Below, one piece after another: positions 45,301-53,000 of a stretch of 64,000 nucleotides of DNA; the stretch's first letter is position 1, and every line of letters starts with the position of its first letter. The notes beneath the pieces were generated by a model. The model was not told where the DNA came from, did not search any database, and was given only the letters and a program-made list of their open reading frames with translations. The stretch spans positions 4,094,501 through 4,158,500 of the forward strand of contig NZ_FNLB01000006.1 of NCBI RefSeq assembly GCF_900104145.1. The letters are read 5' to 3'. The translations under genes and the position numbers were made by a program. This stretch comes from Pseudovibrio sp. Tun.PSC04-5.I4 (lineage in GTDB: Bacteria; Pseudomonadota; Alphaproteobacteria; Rhizobiales; Stappiaceae).

Positions 45301-48244
45301 CGGTGATGCGTTTGTTCACCTGAGTGTTGGCGAGAGCGCGACTGATACGTTCACCTACACTGTTGATGATGGAAATGGCGGTATCGTCACTAAAACCGTT
45401 ACTATCACCATAAACGGAACAGATGAAACTCCGGTTGTGCAAGGAATGATCATCATTGGCGATGAACATGACAATGTGCTTACAGGAGGTCAGGGAAACG
45501 ATACCATTCAAGGCAAGGAAGGGGCAGACGTCCACAATGGCGGCGAAGGGCAGGATACTGCTCACTACGGCAACTTCTCAGACCTAACTTCGGTCTCTGT
45601 AATCAACTTGGCTGATGCAAGCGAAAATACGGGTCTTGCAACAGGTGATACCTACAACAGTATCGAAAATGTGATCGGCTCAGCTGGGCAAGACACCATA
45701 ATTGGTAACTCAGAAGCCAACTCCTTATCAGGAGGCCGTGGGGATGATGTTCTGATAGGTGGCAGCGGTGCAGACATCTTGAACGGTGGTTCTGGGACGG
45801 ATACTGCAAGCTATTCGGACTTTACTGATGAAGCTGTGTCTTCCCGTATCAATCTATCAAACTCTGCACAAAATACAGGCGTTGCTGCGGGAGATACCTA
45901 CACCAGCATAGAAAACGTTATTGGTTCAGCTGGTCGGGATACTATCATCGGTAATGCACATAATAATGAGTTATCAGGTGGTCTTGGCAACGACAGTCTT
46001 TACGGAGGGCTCGGAAACGACACGCTGAAGGGCGGTGAAGGTAACGACTATCTGCGAGGTGACGCTGGTGATGATGTTCTGATTGGTGGACTTGGAGATG
46101 ACAATCTGCAAGGAGGCACCGGCAATGACACCTACCATTACAGCCTTGGTGATGGAAACGATACGATCACCGAGACTAACAGCGCTGATCAGGATCGCTT
46201 GATCCTTGGAGATGGCATTACGCTTGAGAATGTCCAGTTCACCCGCGTTGGTCGGGTGGTTTCCAGAAACAAGGTGACTCGTGAGAACATTGATCTTGAA
46301 CTGACTTTTGAAGATGGCAGTGTGCTTTTGATCAAGGATCAATTCAATGCCAACAGCAACTACGGTGTTGAGTTCATCGAGTTTGCCGATGGTACGGTTC
46401 TGAGTGGCTACGACATTTTGCGTGTTGCGTATGAGGATGCAACAGATGGAGCTGATTGGCTCTATGGTGGTTCTCAGGATGATGTGATCAATGGCCTTGG
46501 CGGTAATGACATCATCGTGGGTGGATCAGGCAATGACACCATTGATGGTGGTGAAGGCAGTGATACGATCCGTGGCGAAGCTGGTGACGATGTTCTGATT
46601 GGATCAGAAGGCAATGACGGTCTCTATGGTGGTGCAGATAACGACACGCTGAAGGGCGGTGAAGGTAACGACTATCTGCGAGGTGAAGCAGGTGATGATA
46701 TTCTGATTGGTGGACTTGGAGATGACAATCTGCAAGGTGGTACGGGTAGTGACACCTATCATTACAGCCTTGGTGATGGAAACGATACGATCACCGAGAC
46801 CAGTAGCGCTGATCAGGATCGCTTGATCCTTGGAGAAGGCATTACGCTTGAGAATGTCCAGTTCACCCGCGTTGGTCGGGTGGTTTCCAGAAACAAGGTG
46901 ACTCGTGAGAACATTGATCTTGAACTGACTTTTGAAGATGGCAGTGTGCTTTTGATCAAGGATCAATTCAATGCCAACAGCAACTATGGTGTTGAGTTCA
47001 TCGAGTTTGCCGATGGTACGGTTCTGAGTGGCTACGACATTTTGCGTGTTGCGTATGAGGATGCAACAGATGGAGCTGATTGGCTCTATGGTGGTTCTCA
47101 GGATGATGTGATCAATGGCCTTGGCGGTAATGACATCATCGTGGGTGGATCAGGCAATGACACCATTGATGGTGGTGAAGGCAGTGATACGATCCGTGGC
47201 GAAGCTGGTGACGATGTTCTGATTGGATCAGAAGGCAATGACAGTCTCTATGGCGGTACAGATAACGACACGCTGAAGGGCGGTGAAGGTAACGACTATC
47301 TGCGAGGTGAAGCAGGTGATGATATTCTGATTGGTGGACTTGGAGATGACAATCTGCAAGGTGGTACGGGTAGTGACACCTATCATTACAGCCTTGGTGA
47401 TGGAAACGATACGATCACCGAGACCAGTAGCGCTGATCAGGATCGCTTGATCCTTGGAGAAGGCATTACGCTTGAGAATGTCCAGTTCACCCGCGTTGGT
47501 CGGGTGGTTTCCAGAAACAAGGTGACTCGTGAGAACATTGATCTTGAACTGACTTTTGAAGATGGCAGTGTGCTTTTGATCAAGGATCAATCCAATGCCA
47601 ACAGCAACTACGGTGTTGAGTTCATCGAGTTTGCCGATGGTACGGTTCTGAGTGGCTACGACATTTTGCGTGCCGCGTATGAGGATGCGACAGAAGAGCT
47701 GGATTGGCTCTATGGTGGTTCTCAGGATGATGTGATCAATGGCCTAGGTGGTAATGACATCATCGTGGGTGGTTCAGGCAATGACACCATTGATGGTGGA
47801 GAAGGCAATGATACGATCCGTGGCGAAGCTGGTGATGATCTCCTGATCGGATCAGAAGGCAATGACGGTCTCTATGGTGGTGCAGATAACGACACGCTGA
47901 AGGGCGGTGAAGGTGACGACTATCTGCGAGGTGAAGCCGGTGATGATATACTGATTGGTGGTGAAGGAGATGACAATCTTCAAGGAGGCACCGGCAGCGA
48001 CACATTTGTGTTCATGGTGGATACTGCAGGCCATGATATCATCAAGGATTTTGCAAGTGGAGAAGGAGCTTCGGATGTTATCGAGTTTGCAACATCTGTC
48101 TTTGCTGATTTTGAGGCAATACTTGCAGCAGCCGAACAGGATGGTGCGAATTCGGTGATCACGATCGACGCTGATACCTCTATTACGCTTGAAGGCGTCA
48201 CTCTCTCTAGTCTGCATCAAGATGACTTCACGTTCCTAGGATAA
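42320..48244 (+). CDS. Giant RTX protein with FG-GAP, VCBS and calcium-binding repeats
   Basis: About 1974 residues from the ATG at 42320, which has GAGG five bases upstream; an ATG at 42278 has none. Order: FG-GAP-like beta-propeller repeats (residues about 30-420, e.g. FGSSIAINDAGVIAVGA and VGAPGDDDN), a cadherin-like linker, VCBS/Ig-like repeats (about 540-1035) of which four are near-identical 100-residue units, then RTX nonapeptides (GGxGxDxLxGG) in three 208-residue modules, each with a calcium-binding-related domain. The C-terminal 60 residues, free of cysteine and nonapeptides, fit a type I secretion signal. No ABC exporter genes are nearby. Likely a secreted adhesin or matrix protein. 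Confidence 0.9.
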   Translation: MSDSVSAAPSNNAPAFGPVEVISSSELILDSNGSFFDEFGSSIAVNASGTMIVGAPQETISGDGSILIRQPDGQGGYHETKLTAPAGVSNGKFGSSIAINDAGVIAVGAKNDGAGGELYVYLPDENGAYGEPVKLAVETSGGSQLGSSVSISEDGTIVSGAPYSSSDATPGNGSVQVFVPTEDGGYITQLLEAPDAVSGALFGTAASINSSGLLIVGAPGDDDNGSQSGSVYVYQKNAEGLYQIPTKLVLPQGVAYDQFGSSVSVNEQGIIVVGAKGVDAGNFDAGSAYVYVPSEDGAYGEPIKLSVDGAAILDRAGSSIAISDDGVIVVGTEPGVNTAGLAYVFTPNGEGGYVSTKLVAPDGIPDDAFGRHVAIGSDGTIYVGAPGDDDSAFNAGSVYAFQQDVLGNYVHLSNELAFLESTDDAAISDSLELAFTDADVTDAGHSATVSSVSFTGVASGLSSLSNSELVDLLQVIGVTSSDNSVDGRVNLTFSAASSVFDYLAQDEQVKLTFTVELSDGAGGTATHPVIVTVVGTNDVPVVSDISASTSEDSLVEITPDFVDPDHSDTHTITFDATDTTGEVSLIDGKFHYDPDGQFDGLGSGESATDTFTYTINDGNGGVITKTVTVTINGTNDVPVVNDIDITVVQNTNVVIINADFSDVDINDTHIITIDNSTTVGVVINNGDGTFSYDCGDAFIHLSVGETATDTFTYTINDGNGGVITKTVTVTINGTNDVPVVNDIDITVVQNTNVVIINADFSDVDINDTHIITIDNSTTVGVVINNGDGTFSYDCGDAFVHLSVGETATDTFTYTINDGNGGVITKTVTVTINGTNDVPVVNDIDITVVQNTNVVIINADFSDVDINDTHIITIDNSTTVGVVINNGDGTFSYDCGDAFIHLSVGETATDTFTYTINDGNGGVITKTVTVTINGTNDVPVVNDIDITVVQNTNVVIINADFSDVDINDTHIITIDNSTTVGVVINNGDGTFSYDCGDAFVHLSVGESATDTFTYTVDDGNGGIVTKTVTITINGTDETPVVQGMIIIGDEHDNVLTGGQGNDTIQGKEGADVHNGGEGQDTAHYGNFSDLTSVSVINLADASENTGLATGDTYNSIENVIGSAGQDTIIGNSEANSLSGGRGDDVLIGGSGADILNGGSGTDTASYSDFTDEAVSSRINLSNSAQNTGVAAGDTYTSIENVIGSAGRDTIIGNAHNNELSGGLGNDSLYGGLGNDTLKGGEGNDYLRGDAGDDVLIGGLGDDNLQGGTGNDTYHYSLGDGNDTITETNSADQDRLILGDGITLENVQFTRVGRVVSRNKVTRENIDLELTFEDGSVLLIKDQFNANSNYGVEFIEFADGTVLSGYDILRVAYEDATDGADWLYGGSQDDVINGLGGNDIIVGGSGNDTIDGGEGSDTIRGEAGDDVLIGSEGNDGLYGGADNDTLKGGEGNDYLRGEAGDDILIGGLGDDNLQGGTGSDTYHYSLGDGNDTITETSSADQDRLILGEGITLENVQFTRVGRVVSRNKVTRENIDLELTFEDGSVLLIKDQFNANSNYGVEFIEFADGTVLSGYDILRVAYEDATDGADWLYGGSQDDVINGLGGNDIIVGGSGNDTIDGGEGSDTIRGEAGDDVLIGSEGNDSLYGGTDNDTLKGGEGNDYLRGEAGDDILIGGLGDDNLQGGTGSDTYHYSLGDGNDTITETSSADQDRLILGEGITLENVQFTRVGRVVSRNKVTRENIDLELTFEDGSVLLIKDQSNANSNYGVEFIEFADGTVLSGYDILRAAYEDATEELDWLYGGSQDDVINGLGGNDIIVGGSGNDTIDGGEGNDTIRGEAGDDLLIGSEGNDGLYGGADNDTLKGGEGDDYLRGEAGDDILIGGEGDDNLQGGTGSDTFVFMVDTAGHDIIKDFASGEGASDVIEFATSVFADFEAILAAAEQDGANSVITIDADTSITLEGVTLSSLHQDDFTFLG
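44150..45349 (+). repeat. Four tandem 300-bp VCBS repeats with 600-bp higher-order pattern
   Basis: Units 44150-44449, 44450-44749, 44750-45049 and 45050-45349 are nearly identical. Units 1 and 3 share GCGTTCATCCATTTGAGC near 44407 and 45007, while units 2 and 4 share GCGTTTGTTCA, so a two-unit block was duplicated. Each unit encodes one Cys (YDCGDAF). Confidence 0.92.
46021..47990 (+). repeat. Three 624-bp RTX modules plus partial fourth
   Basis: The sequence CACGCTGAAGGGCGGTGAAGG recurs at 46021, 46645, 47269 and 47893, exactly 624 bp apart. Modules are 208 residues: nonapeptides, a DTYHYSLGDGNDTITET block, the calcium-binding-related domain, then more nonapeptides. Confidence 0.9.
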
Positions 48245-48266
48245 GTAATTGTGATTTTAAGAGAGA

Positions 48267-48294
48267 CCCCAGCGATATGTTTCGCTGGGGTTTT
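48267..48294 (+). terminator. RTX gene terminator
   Basis: CCCCAGCGA / TCGCTGGGG, 9-bp stem, six-base loop, TTTT tail, 22 bp after the stop. Confidence 0.88.
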
Positions 48295-48561
48295 GGTTCG
48301 GTGAGGCCAATAAATTCACGCAAGGAAACTAACCTTGACTAGAGTTAAAGGCAAAGGAGTTGCTGACCATTAAAGTAGTCAGATGCTCTAACTAGAGACG
48401 TTCAGCTTCAAGGCCACTGGCAGCTAGTATCACATAGTGACAAGCAGCAAATACGAAAGCCTGTGAATGGATGAATAACCGTCTTTCTAAAGATGTTATC
48501 CTGCATTTCATGTGAGATGCCCTGAGGGCTCGTACGTTGCAAATACCAATAATAATTAGAT
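48295..48561. other. Intergenic region between RTX and integrase genes
   Basis: About 270 bp between convergent genes; no gene or strong structure seen beyond the terminator. Confidence 0.4.
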
Positions 48562-49854
48562 TCACGATTGTGTGTTTTGGCTGTCAAACTGCCCTAGCGG
48601 GAGTAAATCGTTTCCCCTCAACCCCGCTTCAATCCTCTCACCAACCGTCTCAGATAGCATCCTGATAGGGTGCGCATCTTGGTTCACATAGCGGTTGGTG
48701 ATGGTCACGTTGCGGTGGCGTAAAAGGTGGCTGATGAGGAAGGCGTTGCTTCCAGCTTGTGCGGCAAAGGTGCCGACTGTGTGCCTCAGATCATGAATGC
48801 GTACATCTGGAATGCCTGCATGATGCCTCACCCGCTGCCATGCACTCTCAATAACCTCTACTGATGTATGCCGTTGCGGGTCACTGATGCGGGGAAGTAC
48901 AAAGGGCGACGTGTCAATGCGCGGAATTTCGGCAAGAATATCGAGCACATTTGCGCTCACAGGGTGCGGTTTGCGACCATCCCCTTTTCTTGAAGGCAGA
49001 GCAATGGTGCCCAATTCAAAATCTACATGCTTCCATTCCAAAGTGGCAATCTCGCTCAGGCGTGCGCCCGTATATAAAAGCAATCGTAAACAAAAGAAGG
49101 TCATCGGGCTTATTGGCGTTCTGCGCTTTTCGATATCCTTTCGTAAATGCTTTGCGGTTTCCGGTTTGGCTTTGATAATCCACGGCAACCCCTCGTTCTT
49201 GGCGAGTTCAAGGGTTTGTCCCAACCTACGAAGCTCTTCATCTGATAAGAACCGATCACGTTCATTTTCTTTATAACGCTTGATCAGTCGCACAGGGTTG
49301 CTGTGCTCAGGTCGTAGCCCCCAAACTTCAGCGAGGTTGAACGCCTTTGAGAGGATTGCCAACACATGATTACCTTGGCGCGGGGTTGCTTTCATTGAGC
49401 GGTGAAGCTTGGAAATATCCGGCCGCATGACGGAACCCAGCTTCATCTGGCCTAATTGTGGACGAATATTCTGCGTGACCAGACGCGTAATATCTCTCAT
49501 TGTCCTCGGTTTGTTGTGCACCTGCACATGTTCTGCAATGTACATATCAAGGAGGTCGTTCACGGTGGGAGCTGCCCGAATGGTTTTGCGGTTTGCAGTC
49601 GGGTCTTCGCCATTACGTACCTTTGCTAAAACGTCCGTGCCCAGTCCTCTTGCCTGATCGGGTGTTAGCTCACCGTATTTCCCAAGGCTCATACGACGAG
49701 AGCGCCCCTCTAATGTGCGATATTGCACAATGAATGACTTAATCCCACTTGGCATCACCTGAAGCCCAAATCCTTTGAGCTTGCCATCCCAGACAAAGTA
49801 CTTCTTCCCGATTGGCTTTGCCGCATCCACTGTCCGTTTCGTTATGTTCGGCAT
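48562..49854 (-). CDS. Tyrosine-type site-specific integrase
   Basis: 430 residues from the ATG at 49854 with GAGAGGTG upstream; the frame extends to 50004. The N-terminus (KYFVWDGKLKGFGLQVMPSG) is the arm-binding DUF4102-like domain of island integrases; the catalytic domain shows LYTGARLSEI (Arg), HDLRHTVGTFAAQAG (HxxR) and a nucleophile tyrosine in VTITNRYV. It recombines the tRNA-Lys attachment sites. The gene reads away from the nearest att site, which lies 330 bp from its start. Confidence 0.93.
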   Translation of the reverse strand: MPNITKRTVDAAKPIGKKYFVWDGKLKGFGLQVMPSGIKSFIVQYRTLEGRSRRMSLGKYGELTPDQARGLGTDVLAKVRNGEDPTANRKTIRAAPTVNDLLDMYIAEHVQVHNKPRTMRDITRLVTQNIRPQLGQMKLGSVMRPDISKLHRSMKATPRQGNHVLAILSKAFNLAEVWGLRPEHSNPVRLIKRYKENERDRFLSDEELRRLGQTLELAKNEGLPWIIKAKPETAKHLRKDIEKRRTPISPMTFFCLRLLLYTGARLSEIATLEWKHVDFELGTIALPSRKGDGRKPHPVSANVLDILAEIPRIDTSPFVLPRISDPQRHTSVEVIESAWQRVRHHAGIPDVRIHDLRHTVGTFAAQAGSNAFLISHLLRHRNVTITNRYVNQDAHPIRMLSETVGERIEAGLRGNDLLPLGQFDSQNTQS

Positions 49855-50186
49855 AAGCACACCTCTCCCGATGACGGCCCATGACAAGAACCACCGCACA
49901 TGCGAATATTGAAATTGAAAATAGTCCCCGATTGCTGCTGTTTCTGACGGCCTGACAGCTTGCGACGACCTTTGAGCCTTTGTTGCTCTGCTTATGCAAA
50001 ACACTGCTCAAACTGTCATAGGTCGAAAACTACCTGCTTGCCGTTCTGTGTCAGCACTATGTCAGCAAATGTATGAGATTGAGCGCGAAATGCAAGGTAG
50101 GCGAACGTAAATAATTTTCTACAACTATTTGATTCATAGTAGATAATCGCTCTTCATCGCAAGTGGGCGCGATATGATGAACCGGT
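49855..50186. other. Right end of island, integrase upstream region
   Basis: About 330 bp holding the integrase promoter and the GTGTCAGCACTATGTCAGC sequence (about 50048) that matches one near the left end. No gene supported. Confidence 0.45.
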
Positions 50187-50234
50187 CTTTTAATCAGTAG
50201 GTCCACGGGTCGAAACCGTGCTGGCTCACCATTT
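50187..50234 (+). repeat. Right attachment repeat (tRNA-Lys fragment)
   Basis: Copy of the tRNA-Lys(TTT) 3' half with two substitutions (T to G in the T loop region, G to T near the acceptor). Only this half is present, so it is not a tRNA gene. The end CTCACCATTTTCT forms an inverted repeat with AGAAAATTGGTGAG just after it (to about 50255). Confidence 0.88.
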
Positions 50235-50255
50235 TCTCCTAGAAAATTGGTGAGC

Positions 50256-50739
50256 ATAACTAAGGCAAGCGTTGTTGCTTGTCTTGTAGATTCGTTTCTC
50301 TGTCACAAAAACCGAACGGATGTGTCTAGTAAGGACAGATCTGCTGCTGTCCCATGAGATTGTCCTTAGATGATTTTTGGGTTGTGCGTCGTTGTGTTTT
50401 ACACCTTATAGGTTGTTAACAGGCGTTGTTCTTGTTTCAGGTTGTGTTGTATATATGCATAGTTTTGCAAACTCGATTTATAACAGACTGATTTCTCTAA
50501 TCTTTCCCCCATGTGCAGTAGGTAAGTAATTTAAAGTTGCGCTACTTAATTTGTACAACCCATAAGATTACGTTGGTTTCCGTTCCGAAAAAATATCCGT
50601 AGCTTCAACCTCATTGAGACGGGCACTTTCTCAGTAAATGCAGATGAAATCTGGCGGTGGTTCTTTTGAAGTCCACCGGGGCGATTAGTTTTGCTTAATT
50701 ATGAGAGAAGGGGGCCTGTAATACATTGAGGTGTGACGG
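50256..50739. other. Region between island and R-body locus
   Basis: About 485 bp without a gene; should hold the promoter of the sigma-factor gene. I could not pick out a confident promoter. Confidence 0.4.
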
Positions 50740-51321
50740 ATGTATTACAAGAATACTCAGATTGAACATCTTGATGGGCGTCAGGATCTTACGCCTGTTT
50801 GGGAGTACTGGAGTGAGCATAGAAGAAGGATCTTCGGAAGAGCATTTCATCTCACTGGTGGGGATATGGATGCGGCAGAAGAATTAATGTCTGCAACCAT
50901 TATTAAAGTGGCGACACACTTTGAACAGCGTCCTTTGAATATGAGGGAGCCAATCGCGTTTTTTATGTATGCGTTGAAGAACGAGTTCATCAGCCAGTAT
51001 CGCAAAAAACGCTATGAGTATCAATTTCGAGATGGGGAGAAGGATGTTTATGATGAACATCTCTCCAGCTCAGATGGGGAGCCTGCTCCTCAGGAAACCA
51101 TATTGGCTCAGAAAGAGGAATTGGCGCTGATCAGCCAGACTCTGGAGAGCTTGCCCAAGATTTACCAACAGATTTTCAAGATGAAGTTCGCGGAGGATCG
51201 CAACTACAGCGAGATATCTGAGGACCTGAATATTTCCCAGGCTTTGGCCCGCAAACGGGTGCAGTTTTTGCGTGAGAAGCTGAGGAATGCACGGTCGAAG
51301 AAAAGGCCGCGGTTCAATTGA
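50740..51321 (+). CDS. Sigma-70 family RNA polymerase sigma factor heading the R-body locus
   Basis: 193 residues of ECF type. Region 2 covers about residues 25-85 (IFGRAFHLTGGDMDAAEELM) and region 4 about 135-185, with the helix-turn-helix RNYSEISEDLNISQALARKR. A GAGGTG box precedes the ATG. No anti-sigma factor gene is next to it, so its control is unknown. The reb genes start 78 bp later on the same strand; it is likely their dedicated activator. Confidence 0.9.
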   Translation: MYYKNTQIEHLDGRQDLTPVWEYWSEHRRRIFGRAFHLTGGDMDAAEELMSATIIKVATHFEQRPLNMREPIAFFMYALKNEFISQYRKKRYEYQFRDGEKDVYDEHLSSSDGEPAPQETILAQKEELALISQTLESLPKIYQQIFKMKFAEDRNYSEISEDLNISQALARKRVQFLREKLRNARSKKRPRFN

Positions 51322-51399
51322 TGTGATTGAGAGTTCACAGGAGAGTGTGGAGTGCGTCTCTCCAAATAGTTAACCATTTTGGATTGTGAGGGTGAAGGC

Positions 51400-51639
51400 A
51401 TGGCGGAAGAGACTGTAAACGCACAGGTGACGGATGCCGTTACTCAGACGAATGTGAAGGTGGTTGGAGAGGCACCCTCTCAGGCAATTGCCAACCTCTA
51501 TCAGGTGGTCAGCAACGCGACCGGGCTTTCTGTTCAAAACGCCACACACGCCCAACAATCCATGAACCAGATCTCGACAGCTGTGGTTTCCAAAGGTGTG
51601 CAGCTGATTATGGAAATTGGGCCGGGAACCAAGGTTTAA
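51400..51639 (+). CDS. Reb-domain protein 1 (R-body component)
   Basis: 79 residues from the ATG at 51400 (GTGAAGG upstream; frame open to 51379). VTDAVTQTNVKVVGEAPSQA is the N-terminal signature of the RebB family, whose small members polymerise into R-bodies, coiled protein ribbons that can unroll and pierce membranes. The usual middle segment has diverged (NATGLSVQNATHAQQSMNQI) and the C-terminal tail is short compared with the 106-residue paralogs downstream. Confidence 0.85.
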   Translation: MAEETVNAQVTDAVTQTNVKVVGEAPSQAIANLYQVVSNATGLSVQNATHAQQSMNQISTAVVSKGVQLIMEIGPGTKV

Positions 51640-51663
51640 GGTGGGAACTGTTGAGGGACGTTG

Positions 51664-52383
51664 ATGACGGGGGAGAGGCGTGAGAGTTCAGTTTCGCAAG
51701 ACTATGAGGATGCTGTCACACGACGCCGACGGTTGATCTCATTGCTGCATGGAACTGCCGGTGAGAAGAGTATGCGTCCACCGCCTCGTTTGTCTGCGGG
51801 ACCTGTACAGGGCAGTCAGGCACAGGAGCTTTCTCCGACTTCTAAAGTGAGCTCACAGACGCGTGAGACAACCGTCAAAGGTACAAGAGAAAACAACACT
51901 GAACCCGGAGCGCATCAAACCATGGCGATGGATAGTCAAAAGGGGTCTGCTGGCGGCGCAGACCAAGAGAGTACCTCATATTCTGCTATTCTTGCCAAGG
52001 GGTTGCAGGATTCGTTAGCTGGTAATGAAGCAGATGACAGCTCTGGTCCTAAATACCCCCCTTTGCCGATGTCTCCGCCGTCTACTCCTGCTGTGAATAG
52101 CCAGATTACGCAGGCGGTTCAGTTTACGAATTTCGAGAATTATCAGGGTTTGGAAACAATGATTTCCGTGCCTGAGAGTGTGATGACCAATCAATCCATC
52201 GGTCATGCCTCACAAAATGCGGAAAGCTATATGAACGGCGTTATGCAAATCTCCATGGCGGCGCAGGCCATTGTTGCAGCCAAGATTGCGCAGGACCCGG
52301 CTTTGGCCGCTACGCCCGCTCTTACTGAACTCAATACGATGGTGACCAATGCCATTACTGCCTTTCAAGACGTGAGTAAGTGA
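51664..52383 (+). CDS. Reb-domain protein 2 with long disordered N-terminal extension
   Basis: 239 residues from the ATG at 51664 (GAGGGA upstream; a TTG at 51661 adjoins). Residues 1-145 are polar, rich in Ser, Pro, Gln and Thr, with no hydrophobic core. Residues about 148-239 are a diverged Reb domain: NSQITQAVQFTNFENYQG aligns with the ITDAVTQTN start and VMTNQSIGHASQNAESYMNG with the middle helix. The extension may anchor or cap the ribbon. Overlaps the next frame by a few bases. Confidence 0.75.
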   Translation: MTGERRESSVSQDYEDAVTRRRRLISLLHGTAGEKSMRPPPRLSAGPVQGSQAQELSPTSKVSSQTRETTVKGTRENNTEPGAHQTMAMDSQKGSAGGADQESTSYSAILAKGLQDSLAGNEADDSSGPKYPPLPMSPPSTPAVNSQITQAVQFTNFENYQGLETMISVPESVMTNQSIGHASQNAESYMNGVMQISMAAQAIVAAKIAQDPALAATPALTELNTMVTNAITAFQDVSK

Positions 52384-52385
52384 CT

Positions 52386-52562
52386 ATGAGCAGTCCTTCT
52401 GAACGGCCCAGATACGGTTTTGAGAAAATCGCGATTGCTGAGCCGGTAAAGGAGGAGCCACCTGAGATAGACCAGTTGGCTTTGCTTCTTCATCAAGTCA
52501 CGCTGTTGTTTCAACGGGACTACATTATGCTTGTAATTTTTCTGCGGGCTTTAGCGCGTTGA
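52386..52562 (+). CDS. Small R-body locus protein, unknown
   Basis: 58 residues from the ATG at 52386, two bases past the preceding stop (GTG at 52380 also possible). Polar N-terminal half (PVKEEPPEIDQ), then amphipathic to hydrophobic QLALLLHQVTLLFQRDYIML. Hydrophobic end could sit in a membrane or pack against Reb ribbons. No family recognised. Confidence 0.6.
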   Translation: MSSPSERPRYGFEKIAIAEPVKEEPPEIDQLALLLHQVTLLFQRDYIMLVIFLRALAR

Positions 52563-52595
52563 GCTGAACGCCTGCCGACTTAAAAAAGGTGGATC

Positions 52596-53000
52596 ATGGA
52601 ACGCGATGTTACATATATTCGTGAGGAATTAGAGGAAGTTATCCTCAATCAACTGCGGCGCTGGGAGGATGTTATTGAGCAAGAAGAAGCTGTGACGCTT
52701 TCCCGATCTGGGGTTGAAGCTTTGCCGGGGTTGCTCTGGCATCTGAGTTCTGCACGCGATGCGCTGGTTAAAGCGGAAGGGGTTCTGGTTGGCGGGGAAG
52801 CCTTTAGTACCGCAGATACCGTCCTTGGGTTTCGGCAGGAGCCGGAGAGGGATGATGGCCGTATAGAGCAAGATCGCGTCGTTCAGGATGACGTGGAAGA
52901 GGAAATTCTTGCGCGTTTTACGTCAACTGGCGAGATAGAATTTGAGGAGCGAAGTGATGGGCGGGACTACGGACGATCTTCAGACTGCTACCGAGCCTAA
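52596..53000 (+). CDS. R-body locus protein, unknown, acidic
   Basis: 134 residues; AAGGTGG lies eight bases before the ATG. N-terminal helices (REELEEVILNQLRRWEDVIE) and an acidic C-terminal tail; no cysteines except near the end. The 3' end overlaps the start of the next gene by 44 bp in another frame. No family recognised; kept because of its ribosome site and the operon context. Confidence 0.65.
   Translation: MERDVTYIREELEEVILNQLRRWEDVIEQEEAVTLSRSGVEALPGLLWHLSSARDALVKAEGVLVGGEAFSTADTVLGFRQEPERDDGRIEQDRVVQDDVEEEILARFTSTGEIEFEERSDGRDYGRSSDCYRA

Larger units (their letters stand above)
38743..50186. mobile_element. tRNA-Lys genomic island (about 11.4 kb)
   Basis: Bounded by the 48-bp direct repeats, with a tyrosine integrase at its right end next to the repeat, a layout typical of integrative elements. 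Cargo: a Zn-ribbon protein, MarR regulator, small membrane protein, two small unknown genes and the giant RTX protein. I see no conjugation, replication or phage structural genes, so it may be satellite-like, decayed or mobilised in trans. Confidence 0.8.

Noticed and set aside
44126..45565. A 479-codon minus-strand frame opposite the VCBS repeats
   Set aside because: It owes its length to the tandem repeats: the same antisense 100-codon string recurs four times, with no start site, and the plus-strand frame has clear domains.
44150..47990. CRISPR-like regular repeats
   Set aside because: Repeats are long (300 and 624 bp), in frame and protein-coding, with no unique spacers; no cas genes are present.
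50057..50257. A 66-codon minus-strand frame and a possible third tRNA-Lys
   Set aside because: Only the 3' half of the tRNA is present, without a 5' acceptor arm; the frame is antisense to this fragment.
50740..51321. FecI/FecR-type iron signalling unit
   Set aside because: The sigma factor is ECF-like, but no FecR-like anti-sigma or TonB receptor lies near; its neighbours are reb genes.
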